Assembly: GCA_015060045.1 (NCBI GenBank)
Contig: SUZH01000011.1
Location: forward strand, 1-58,881
DNA from: Rikenellaceae bacterium
GTDB lineage: Bacteria; Bacteroidota; Bacteroidia; Bacteroidales; Rikenellaceae
Direction: 5' to 3'
Length of the DNA: 58,881 nucleotides
Positions 52,487 through 58,881 of the stretch are shown in pieces (positions within the stretch are counted from its first letter, which is position 1; every line of letters starts with the position of its first letter). Below the pieces are notes generated by a model that was not told the origin of the DNA, did no database searches, and saw only the letters and a list, made by a program, of their open reading frames with translations. Made by a program: the position numbers and the translations under genes.

Positions 52487-53200
52487 GTGACAAAGTTAAG
52501 TGTAAATATCAATAAGATTGCCGTCATTCGCAATTCGCGTGGCGGTAATTGTCCCGATGTCTTGAAGGCAGCCCTCGACATCGAGCGTTTTGGTGCCGAT
52601 GGCATCACGGTTCATCCGCGTCCCGATGCACGCCACATCCGTTACGATGACGTGCGCCAACTCAAGGCGGCGATCAAGACCGAACTCAACGTGGAGGGCA
52701 ATCCGATCGATAGCTTTATCGACCTTGTGCTGGAGGTGGTTCCGGCACAGGTGACGTTGGTGCCCGATGCCCCAGATGCCCTCACCTCGAATGCAGGCTG
52801 GGATACGATCCGTAACCGCGAGTTCCTGACCGACGTCACGGCCCGCTTTCACGAGAAAGGGATTCGTGTCTCGATCTTTGTCGATCCCGATCCCGAGATG
52901 GTGGCCGGCGCCAAGGCGTGTGGTGCTGACCGCGTGGAGCTCTACACCGAGAGCTATGCCCGTCTCTATCCGCAGGGTCGCGAGGCGGCCATTGCCCCCT
53001 TTGTGGCAGCCGCCGAGGAGGCGCGCAAGCAGGGCCTTGGGCTCAATGCGGGCCATGACCTTTCGCTCGAAAATCTCGCCTTCTACCATGCGCAGATTCC
53101 CTGGACGGACGAGGTCTCGATCGGCCACGCGCTGATCTCGGATGCACTCTACCTGGGTCTGGAGAATATCGTGCAACTCTATCAGCGTCAATTAAAGTAA
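52487..53200 (+). CDS. pdxJ: Pyridoxine 5'-phosphate synthase
   Basis: The 237-residue TIM-barrel product matches PdxJ: LSVNINKIAVIRNSRGGNCPD, FGADGITVHPRPDARHI, LVPDAPDALTSNAGWD and LGLNAGHDLSLENL. It condenses 1-deoxyxylulose 5-phosphate with 3-amino-2-oxopropyl phosphate to pyridoxine phosphate. It uses a GTG start. With pdxB at 23.5 kb it marks the DXP-dependent vitamin B6 route. cca follows after 6 bp. Confidence 0.96.
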   Translation: MTKLSVNINKIAVIRNSRGGNCPDVLKAALDIERFGADGITVHPRPDARHIRYDDVRQLKAAIKTELNVEGNPIDSFIDLVLEVVPAQVTLVPDAPDALTSNAGWDTIRNREFLTDVTARFHEKGIRVSIFVDPDPEMVAGAKACGADRVELYTESYARLYPQGREAAIAPFVAAAEEARKQGLGLNAGHDLSLENLAFYHAQIPWTDEVSIGHALISDALYLGLENIVQLYQRQLK

Positions 53201-53206
53201 CGCGCT

Positions 53207-54604
53207 GTGCCCCTGTCGAATCCTATATTTCGCCGCATCGCCCGCATCGCCAAGGAGCAGGGCGTAGATGCTTATGTCGTAGGTGGTTATGTGCGCGATC
53301 ACTACCTCCGTCGCCCCTCGACCGATGTCGATGTGGTGGTCGTGGGAAGCGGTATCGCATTGGCCGAGGCGCTGGGACGGGAATTGCGCACCAAGGTTTC
53401 GGTCTATAAGACTTTTGGCACGGCGATGTTGCGTACGCGTGACGGTGTGGAGGTGGAGTTTGTCGGGGCGCGCCGTGAGAGCTATACGCACGATTCGCGC
53501 AAACCGCAGGTTGAGGCCGGTACGCTCGAAGATGATCAGCGTCGTCGCGACTTTACGATCAATGCCCTCGCCTGGTCGCTTTCTGAGGAGCGTTTCGGGG
53601 AGTTGGTCGATCCCTTCTACGGGATGGAGGATCTGGAGGATTGCTTGATTCGCACCCCGTGCGATCCCGATATTACCTTTTCGGACGATCCGCTGCGCAT
53701 GATGCGGGCCGTGCGGTTCGCCTCGCAACTCGGCTTTACGATCGACGACGAGACCTTCGAGGCGATTCGTCGCAACGCCGAGCGCATCCACATCGTCTCG
53801 CGCGAGCGAATCATCACCGAGCTGAATAAGATTGTCCTTTCGCCCGTTCCCTCGATCGGCTTCACGTTGCTCGATAAGTCGGGCCTTCTGCCGCTGATCT
53901 TCCCCGAGTTGTCGGCCTTGAAGGGGGTGGAACGACGCGGTAAACATGCGCATAAAGATAACTTTAAGCACACCTTGCAGGTGCTGGACAACGTGGCACG
54001 CCACTCGGATGATTTGTGGCTTCGCTGGGCCGCCGTGCTGCACGATGTGGGCAAACCTCAGAGCAAGGGATACGACCCGAAGGTCGGCTTTACGTTCCAC
54101 GGTCACGAGGTGGTCGGTTCGAAGATGGTGCCTGCCATTTTCCGCCGCCTGAAGTTGCCGATGAACGAGCATATGAAGTTTGTGCAGAAGCTGGTCTTCC
54201 TGCACCTGCGTCCCATTATTTTGTCGGAGGATCTGGTGACCGACTCGGCCGTGCGCCGTCTTTTGTTTGAGGCGGGTGATGATGTCGAGAAGCTGATGCT
54301 GCTGTGCGAGGCCGATATCACGTCGGGCATCGACGAAAAGGTGCAACGTTACCTGAAGAATTTTGAGCTCGTGCGCCACAAGATGAAGGATCTGGAGGAG
54401 CGCGACCGCATCCGCAACTTCCAGCCTCCGATTACGGGCGAGATCATCATGCAGACCTATGGTATTCCGCCTTGTCAGGTGATTGGCGAGATTAAGGAAC
54501 AGATCAAAAATGCGATTCTCGACGGCGAGATTCCCAATGAATACGAAGCGGCTTACGGTCTGATGGAGCGCCTGGCTGCGGAACGTGGATTACAAAAGCA
54601 ATAA
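53207..54604 (+). CDS. cca: CCA-adding tRNA nucleotidyltransferase with HD domain
   Basis: The 465-residue product has a class II nucleotidyltransferase head (VVGGYVRDHYLRRPSTDVDVV with the catalytic Asp pair; RRRDFTINALAW), an RNA-binding part (DPLRMMRAVRFASQLGF) and an HD phosphohydrolase domain (KDNFKHTLQVLDN, LHDVGKPQS). It adds or repairs CCA ends; none of the three tRNA genes here encodes CCA. GTG start, 6 bp behind pdxJ; tsaC follows after 3 bp. Confidence 0.94.
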   Translation: MPLSNPIFRRIARIAKEQGVDAYVVGGYVRDHYLRRPSTDVDVVVVGSGIALAEALGRELRTKVSVYKTFGTAMLRTRDGVEVEFVGARRESYTHDSRKPQVEAGTLEDDQRRRDFTINALAWSLSEERFGELVDPFYGMEDLEDCLIRTPCDPDITFSDDPLRMMRAVRFASQLGFTIDDETFEAIRRNAERIHIVSRERIITELNKIVLSPVPSIGFTLLDKSGLLPLIFPELSALKGVERRGKHAHKDNFKHTLQVLDNVARHSDDLWLRWAAVLHDVGKPQSKGYDPKVGFTFHGHEVVGSKMVPAIFRRLKLPMNEHMKFVQKLVFLHLRPIILSEDLVTDSAVRRLLFEAGDDVEKLMLLCEADITSGIDEKVQRYLKNFELVRHKMKDLEERDRIRNFQPPITGEIIMQTYGIPPCQVIGEIKEQIKNAILDGEIPNEYEAAYGLMERLAAERGLQKQ

Positions 54605-54607
54605 CTT

Positions 54608-55225
54608 ATGCGACAGCAAGATAATACGCGATCAAAAGCCCCTGCAAAACCCAATGCAGCCCTCGCTGCGGCGGTTGAAGAGGCGGTGAAAGTTCTACGC
54701 GCAGGCGGCCTGATTCTCTATCCCACCGACACGGTGTGGGGTATCGGTTGCGATGCGACGAACGAGGAGGCCGTGCAGCGTATCTATGCGCTGAAAAAGA
54801 GTGAAAACAAGCACTCGATGTTGGTCTTGTGCTACTCGGCCGATGAACTGGTGCGCTACGTCAATCGCGCCCCCGGTATCGCTTTCGAGGTGATGGAGAT
54901 GGCTACGTCGCCCCTGACGCTGATCCTGCCCGGCGCAACGGGCGTGGCCAAGGACCTGATCCCCGACGAGGGGACGCTCGGTGTCCGGATCCCCAATCAC
55001 GAATTTTGCCAGGCGTTGTTGCGCAAGCTGGGTCGTCCACTGGTTTCGACATCGGCCAATATTTCGGGCGAGAAGACTCCGCGCAGACTTCCCGAAATTG
55101 CCGAGGAGATCGTCGCCGGGGTTGATTTGGTGATCCATCCCCGCTTTGAGGGCCGTCCGACGGGCAAGGCTTCGTCGATCATCGCTTTCGGCGAAAACGG
55201 CGAGGTGCGAGTGATTCGCGAATAG
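54608..55225 (+). CDS. tsaC: L-threonylcarbamoyladenylate synthase
   Basis: The 205-residue product is a YrdC/Sua5-domain protein: GGLILYPTDTVWGIGCDATN, RIYALKKSENKHSMLVL, SPLTLILPG, TLGVRIPNH, LVSTSANISGE. It makes threonylcarbamoyl-AMP for the t6A tRNA modification. The Sua5 C-terminal domain is absent. Its last 47 bp overlap the convergent transporter gene. Confidence 0.93.
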   Translation: MRQQDNTRSKAPAKPNAALAAAVEEAVKVLRAGGLILYPTDTVWGIGCDATNEEAVQRIYALKKSENKHSMLVLCYSADELVRYVNRAPGIAFEVMEMATSPLTLILPGATGVAKDLIPDEGTLGVRIPNHEFCQALLRKLGRPLVSTSANISGEKTPRRLPEIAEEIVAGVDLVIHPRFEGRPTGKASSIIAFGENGEVRVIRE

Positions 55226-56120
55226 CCTGCACCGAGCGCCGATACCCAATCACGGTTAAAAGTATTCCGAGAAAAATCAGCACGAGCGCCGTGAGGTTCG
55301 TGCGGTCGAATTGTGCCTGGTGACGTAGGTGGGCCAACGTGCCGGCGATGAGGGGCTGAATGTAGCGATAGAGTGCCGTGTGGGTGGCCGTGAGGTGCTC
55401 GGCACCGCGGTAGAGTAGCCACATCGGCCAAACGGTGCCGAAGAGCAGGATGTAGGCCAACTCGATTTTTGCGATGGCGGGCAATCCGGCCAGCAACGAG
55501 GTGGAGATCTGATCGCCAAAGAGGGGCCACGTGATGGCCAATCCGATGAAATAGTACCATCCCATTACGACACGCGATCCGAGCCGCTCGAGCGTCGGCT
55601 TGATCAGTACGGTGTTGGTGGCAATTGCCGCTACGGCAATCAGGATCAGAAGATTGCCCCACCCGCGCGATCCGTGTACGAGGACAAATCCCTTGTCGAA
55701 AATCAGCAACCAGGCCCCCGCAAAGGTGGCCACGATGCCGATCCAACGCGAGAAGTTGAGCCGCTGGTTGCGGTGTAGCACTCCATCGATGATGAGCGTA
55801 AAGGCGGGACCGAGGGTGGCGATGATGGCGCCGTCGATGGGGTTGGTGTAGCTCATGCCCCAGAGTAAGAAGAACATCCAGCCGTAGATGACCAGCAGCG
55901 AAACGAGCAGGATGGATCGCAGGTCTTTGCCCGTGATGCGGTAGGTGCGAGGCGAGAGGAGGGCGGCCGGAACGAAGAAGAGTGCGCCGGCGACGATTTG
56001 CAGCTGAAAGAGTTGCTGAAAGCTGAGCCAACGTCCCATGAGTGAGCCGAAGATCGAGAAGTTGGCACCGAACAACAGGTTGGCTGCAATCAGATCCCAG
56101 TTGTAACGGATTTTTCCCAC
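55179..56120 (-). CDS. EamA/DMT-family transporter
   Basis: The 313-residue inner-membrane protein has ten membrane segments in two EamA repeats (MGRWLSFQQLFQLQIVAGAL, MSYTNPIDGAIIATLGPAFT; second half NTVLIKPTLERLGSRVV, YRYIQPLIAGTLAHL). It is a drug/metabolite exporter type of unknown cargo. The start is a GTG at 56120. Its 3' end overlaps tsaC by 47 bp on the opposite strand; a paralogue lies head to head upstream. Confidence 0.88.
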   Translation of the reverse strand: MGKIRYNWDLIAANLLFGANFSIFGSLMGRWLSFQQLFQLQIVAGALFFVPAALLSPRTYRITGKDLRSILLVSLLVIYGWMFFLLWGMSYTNPIDGAIIATLGPAFTLIIDGVLHRNQRLNFSRWIGIVATFAGAWLLIFDKGFVLVHGSRGWGNLLILIAVAAIATNTVLIKPTLERLGSRVVMGWYYFIGLAITWPLFGDQISTSLLAGLPAIAKIELAYILLFGTVWPMWLLYRGAEHLTATHTALYRYIQPLIAGTLAHLRHQAQFDRTNLTALVLIFLGILLTVIGYRRSVQAIRESLAPRRFRRKR

Positions 56121-56133
56121 AAAGGGTCATCGG

Positions 56134-56166
56134 TTGCAAAATCTATGCAAAAAAAGGTTACCTTTG
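56134..56166 (+). promoter_or_regulatory. Promoter of the second EamA gene
   Basis: TTG (56134-56136) and TACCTTTG (56159-56166) with a 22-nt spacer, 22 nt before the start codon. Confidence 0.55.
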
Positions 56167-56187
56167 CCCCGAAATCCGATTACAACG

Positions 56188-57120
56188 ATGGATCACGGAA
56201 AATTGAAAGGCCATAGCGCTTTGTGGGTGGCCAATATTATTTGGGGATTGAACGCCCCAATCTGTAAACAGGTCTTGCAGTCTGCGGCTAACCCCGAGGG
56301 AATCAGCCCCTTTGCACTCAGTGCCTGCCGCATGGCGGGTGCCGCCGCGCTCTTTTGGGTGGCTTCGCTCTTTATGCCGCGCGAGCGGGTGCCGTTGCGC
56401 GATTTGGGACTCTTGCTCCTGGCCTCCGTCTTTGGCATTCAGTTCAACCAGCTGCTCTATTTGTGGGGCTTGTCGCTCACGTCGCCCATCGATGCCTCGA
56501 TTATTTCGACCTTAGTGCCGATTCTGACGATGGTCCTGGCGGCCGTTTTTCTGCGCGAACCGATCACCTGGCTCAAGGCGGGTGGCGTGGCGCTGGGTTG
56601 TGTGGGCGCGGTGATGCTGGTGGTGATGAGCCACCGGACAACGGCCGTGGCATCGAGCCTCATGGGCAATACGCTTTGCATCATTTCGGCCATCAGCTTT
56701 GCCTTTTACCTCACGGCCTTCCGCAACCTGATTGTCCGCTACTCGCCCTTTACGGTGATGAAGTGGATGTTCCTCTTTGCGGCCGTCGTGGCGTTGGTAA
56801 TCTATCGTAAACCGCTGGCCGAGACCGACTTTGCGGCCCTCCCGACCTCGGTGTGGATGGGCGCTGTGTATGTCATTGTCTGCTCGACCTTCCTCTCCTA
56901 CCTCTGCGTGCCGATCGGCCAACGTTATCTGCGTCCGACGGTGGTGGCGATGTATAACTATGTGCAACCCGTCGTGGCGGTACTCTTCAGCGTGGCGCTG
57001 GGATTGGATGTGTTCGGCCTTCCGAAAGCGGCCGCCGCGCTGTGCGTCTTTATGGGCGTGTGGCTCGTGACGCAGTCGAAGAGCCGACGGGAGATGGAGA
57101 AGTTGAAAGTTGAAAGTTGA
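56188..57120 (+). CDS. EamA/DMT-family transporter, head-to-head paralogue
   Basis: The 310-residue inner-membrane protein has ten membrane segments and the EamA marks WVANIIWGLNAPICKQVL, SLTSPIDASIISTLVPILT, AAVFLREPITWLKAGGVALG and YNYVQPVVAVLFSVALG. It resembles the divergent gene at 55179-56120, notably the shared SxTxPIDaxIIxTLxPxxT stretch. The ATG before DHGKLKGHS is used; an upstream frame start at 56134 precedes the -7 box. The last codons and the stop lie inside a GTTGAAA repeat tract. Confidence 0.9.
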   Translation: MDHGKLKGHSALWVANIIWGLNAPICKQVLQSAANPEGISPFALSACRMAGAAALFWVASLFMPRERVPLRDLGLLLLASVFGIQFNQLLYLWGLSLTSPIDASIISTLVPILTMVLAAVFLREPITWLKAGGVALGCVGAVMLVVMSHRTTAVASSLMGNTLCIISAISFAFYLTAFRNLIVRYSPFTVMKWMFLFAAVVALVIYRKPLAETDFAALPTSVWMGAVYVIVCSTFLSYLCVPIGQRYLRPTVVAMYNYVQPVVAVLFSVALGLDVFGLPKAAAALCVFMGVWLVTQSKSRREMEKLKVES

Positions 57121-57247
57121 AAGTTTTTTCGTGCTTTTATCCGCTCAACAAAAAAGATGGGAGATAGCCTAAACCGGTGGCTATCTCCCTTTTTGTTGAG
57201 CTAACTAATTTTCAACTTTCAACTTTCAACTTTCAACTTTCAACTTC
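57098..57247. repeat. Facing GTTGAAA heptamer tracts around a terminator
   Basis: Three GTTGAAA units (57101-57123) and five inverted units (TTTCAAC, 57211-57247) flank the terminator at 57143-57201, so the whole 150 bp can fold back. The left tract supplies the EamA stop codon; the right tract abuts the stop of the glyoxalase-family gene. Confidence 0.85.
57143..57201. terminator. Bidirectional terminator between EamA and glyoxalase genes
   Basis: GCTCAACAAAAA and GGGAGATAGCC on the left pair with GGCTATCTCCC and TTTTTGTTGAGC on the right, with a short loop at 57170-57178. Confidence 0.85.
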
Positions 57248-57250
57248 TCC

Positions 57251-57634
57251 CTATCGTTTGATCGGCAGAATCTCGATCCAATAGTCGTCGGGGTCGTTGA
57301 TGAAGTAGAGATTCATCTTGTGATTCTCATAGCAGAGGCAGCCCATCTCGCGGTAGTACTCGCGCAGGGCCTCGTAGTCACCCTCGACACGGAGGCAGAG
57401 ATGGCTCTCGTTTTCGCCCAGCTCGAAGGGCTTATCGGCGTGGTCACGCAACCAGGTCAGCTCTAACTTAAAATCCGTGATGCCGTCACCCAAGAAGGCG
57501 ATGATGTAGCTCCCGTCCTCGGCAACCTTGCGGTACATCTCTTTGAGGCCTAATGCCTTGTCGTAAAACTCGATGCTACGCTCCAAATTCTGGACATCGA
57601 TGTTGAAGTGGTCGAATCTTGCTCCGATTTTCAT
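57251..57634 (-). CDS. Glyoxalase I / VOC-family protein
   Basis: The 127-residue product has the glyoxalase I fold and metal ligands in the right places: His in ARFDHFNIDV, Glu in FKLELTWLRD, His in NESHLCLRV and Glu in YWIEILPIK. It may act on methylglyoxal adducts (lactoylglutathione lyase-like), although the thiol used in Bacteroidetes is not clear. Transcribed alone; -7 box TATCTTTG at 57664-57657. Confidence 0.87.
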   Translation of the reverse strand: MKIGARFDHFNIDVQNLERSIEFYDKALGLKEMYRKVAEDGSYIIAFLGDGITDFKLELTWLRDHADKPFELGENESHLCLRVEGDYEALREYYREMGCLCYENHKMNLYFINDPDDYWIEILPIKR

Positions 57635-57656
57635 GTTTGAAAAGTTTTGGTTTTTT

Positions 57657-57664
57657 CAAAGATA
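57657..57664 (-). promoter_or_regulatory. Promoter -7 box of the glyoxalase-family gene
   Basis: TATCTTTG on the minus strand, 23 nt before the start; no clear -33 element. Confidence 0.5.
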
Positions 57665-57742
57665 CGAAAAGTTTTCGATTTTTGCGATATCTATTGTCTT
57701 TTCTTGCAGTTCGAGGCAGTTGCACCTGTTATCTTGATGCGA

Positions 57743-58327
57743 TCAGCTCAACTGATCGAGATACTCCGCTTTGATCCCCTTCTTTAGACGCGATATGCGG
57801 TTATAGACCACCGACTTCTCCTTGTCGAGCAGCACGGCAATCGTGGTGGCCGACAATCCGGCGGCAAGATAGGCATAGAGGCGATAATCCTTCTCTTTGA
57901 GGGCGGGGTGGTCGGCGCGGAAACGGCTCATCAATCCTTGGTGGCGTGTGTTAAGCAACTCCTCAAATTCGGCATGTGCCTCCTCGTCGTTGCGCAGTTC
58001 ATCAAGGATCGATTCCACCTCGATGATGACGCGCTGTTGCAATTTCTCGTTCCCCTCATACACATAATATTGTTCGCACAACCGCGTGAGGATGGCATAA
58101 TTGCTCCCCGTTCGGAATAACTTTCGCTCCTCCGATGGGCCGTCTGACGGTGCGTCACCGACTGATGTCGTCAGGCGGTTAAATTCTCGAATCAGCGTTG
58201 GCAGTGCTTCGGCCGATATTTCGCGGTAGAGACCCCAACGGTGGTCACCCCACAATTTGAAATTAATAAGACGGAATCGCCCCACCTTCAGTTGGCGCAG
58301 TCGGTTCATGAAATGGTTTGTTTTCAT
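57743..58327 (-). CDS. Small protein with C-terminal helix-turn-helix
   Basis: The 194-residue product has no signal peptide. Residues 15-60 (FRLINFKLWGDHRWGLYREI) and a helical middle (75-150) match nothing I know. The C-terminus (about 150-194) reads LAAGLSATTIAVLLDKEKSVVYNRISRLKKGI, a LuxR/sigma-like helix-turn-helix close to the DNA-binding ends of large Bacteroidetes TPR regulators (DUF6377 type), but without their TPR and membrane parts. It may be a short transcription factor or a remnant of a longer one. Transcribed alone from TACCTTTG at 58363-58356. Confidence 0.7.
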   Translation of the reverse strand: MKTNHFMNRLRQLKVGRFRLINFKLWGDHRWGLYREISAEALPTLIREFNRLTTSVGDAPSDGPSEERKLFRTGSNYAILTRLCEQYYVYEGNEKLQQRVIIEVESILDELRNDEEAHAEFEELLNTRHQGLMSRFRADHPALKEKDYRLYAYLAAGLSATTIAVLLDKEKSVVYNRISRLKKGIKAEYLDQLS

Positions 58328-58355
58328 ACTCCTTTGATTTTTGATTAGTGTACCA

Positions 58356-58363
58356 CAAAGGTA
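58356..58363 (-). promoter_or_regulatory. Promoter -7 box of the small HTH gene
   Basis: TACCTTTG on the minus strand, 29 nt before the start; no TTTG at -33. Confidence 0.5.
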
Positions 58364-58661
58364 GTGCGAAGGGAGCCGAGAGGGGCTTTTTTAGGCGCGC
58401 TATAATCTATCAAAGTACCGATTCTTGGTTTTGTAACTAATTGTCGATTAGGTGTTTACAAAAACGGGTCGATTTTTCTTCTATCATCCGCCCTCGTGGC
58501 TCTATCCGAGCACTAAAATTACGTAAAATCAAGCGATTTTCCAAACATATCATGGCCGTGTGGAGGCACTTTTTTGTGGGGCGAGAATTCGAAAAAGCGC
58601 CTTCTGACGGACACTCACGAAAAATAATCTCTAATTTTTCATTTTTTAATTTTTAATTGTG
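58364..58661. other. Intergenic region before the YebC gene
   Basis: I see no credible gene here; an open 71-codon frame at 58441-58656 has no signs of coding use. AT-rich DNA dominates, with a period-7-like tract at 58631-58658 (on the minus strand AATTAAA repeats) just before the YebC promoter. Confidence 0.5.
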
Positions 58662-58669
58662 TACTTTTG
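58662..58669 (+). promoter_or_regulatory. yebC-family promoter -7 box
   Basis: TACTTTTG, 40 nt before the start codon; T-rich DNA upstream. Confidence 0.5.
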
Positions 58670-58708
58670 TGGATTGAAAGAAAATATCAAAAAAAATAGA
58701 ATACAATC

Positions 58709-58881
58709 ATGGGAAGAGCATTTGAGTATCGCAAGGCGAGAAAGATGAAGCGTTGGGGTCACATGGCCCGCGTATTTACGAAGCTGGGTAAGGAGATCGA
58801 AATCGCTGTGAAGGCAGCCGGTCCCGATCCTTCGGCCAATACGCGTCTGCGTCTGTTGATCCAGAACGCCAAGGCAGAGAA
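58709..58881 (+). CDS. YebC/PmpR-family protein, cut by the window end
   Basis: The first 57 codons are present: MGRAFEYRKARKMKRWGHMA, then FTKLGKEIEIAVKAAG and PDPSANTRLRLLIQNAKAE. This is the N-terminus of YebC/PmpR proteins, now known as translation factors that relieve ribosome stalling as well as putative regulators. The rest lies beyond 58881. Confidence 0.92.
   Translation, partial: MGRAFEYRKARKMKRWGHMARVFTKLGKEIEIAVKAAGPDPSANTRLRLLIQNAKAE

Noticed and set aside
58441..58656. 71-codon frame before the YebC gene
   Set aside because: Arg/Lys-rich random-looking peptide, AT-rich DNA and no upstream promoter; it runs into the period-7 tract.

Overview
The window looks like a chromosomal segment of a Bacteroidales bacterium, most likely a member of the Rikenellaceae (Alistipes-like); that genus-level placement is an inference from gene content and coding G+C, not from a database search. 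Signs of the phylum are the TAnnTTTG -7 boxes (often with TTTG about 19-20 nt upstream) ahead of many genes and tRNAs, BACON and fimbrillin-like lipoproteins with a Bacteroidetes surface-export signal, DUF5020, DUF4295 and DUF1573 proteins, and the pdxJ/nadK-uppS-bamA-skp-skp and mreBCD-mrdA-rodA gene orders. Nearly everything is core chromosome. I see no prophage, transposase, integrase, CRISPR array or defence locus.

Layout. 1-700: the 3' end of an rRNA operon (5S rRNA), a decayed inverted 5S copy and several foldbacks. 700-7.5 kb: minus-strand genes for a small beta-barrel protein, a secreted glycoside hydrolase, glutamate dehydrogenase and a large receiver/PEP-synthase-like fusion. 7.6-13.4 kb: plus-strand DUF5020 channel, purine permease, GNAT protein, gcvT and O-acetylhomoserine sulfhydrylase. 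13.4-19.9 kb: minus-strand hydrolase, threonine dehydrogenase, aquaporin, the NfnAB pair and a DUF1573 protein, with tRNA-Thr in between. 20-23.4 kb: tRNA-Asn, tRNA-Val, two FKBP lipoproteins and an arginase-family enzyme. 23.5-27.7 kb: pdxB, a divergent pyrD, cinA, rpmB-rpmG-DUF4295. 28-34.3 kb: a DUF1566-like secreted protein, ftsY-rimO, a coiled-coil gene, zapA, a 6S-like RNA and rny. 34.4-40.9 kb: ferritin, PepSY-like protein, groES-groEL and a surface lipoprotein preceded by a 45-codon ORF. 41-52.4 kb: rodA, mrdA, mreDCB, two Skp proteins, bamA, uppS and nadK. 52.5-58.9 kb: pdxJ, cca, tsaC, two head-to-head EamA transporters, a glyoxalase-family protein, a small HTH protein and the start of a YebC-family gene at the window edge.

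How genes fit together. The mre/mrd block is the rod-shape elongation machine; the bamA/skp/uppS block serves outer-membrane assembly and the lipid carrier for envelope synthesis. NfnAB, glutamate dehydrogenase, threonine dehydrogenase, GcvT and the sulfhydrylase point to amino-acid and redox metabolism of an anaerobe. DUF5020 plus the NCS2 permease suggests a purine uptake route across both membranes.

The most unusual material: a protein joining two receiver-like domains (one decayed, one intact) to an ATP-grasp domain without the phosphohistidine domain; a PyrD homologue whose FMN/orotate loop lacks the catalytic serine; a structured minus-strand leader or sRNA with two competing stems; a roughly 120-bp dispersed palindrome family; period-7 tracts behind several genes; and a short peptide ORF directly upstream of the surface lipoprotein.
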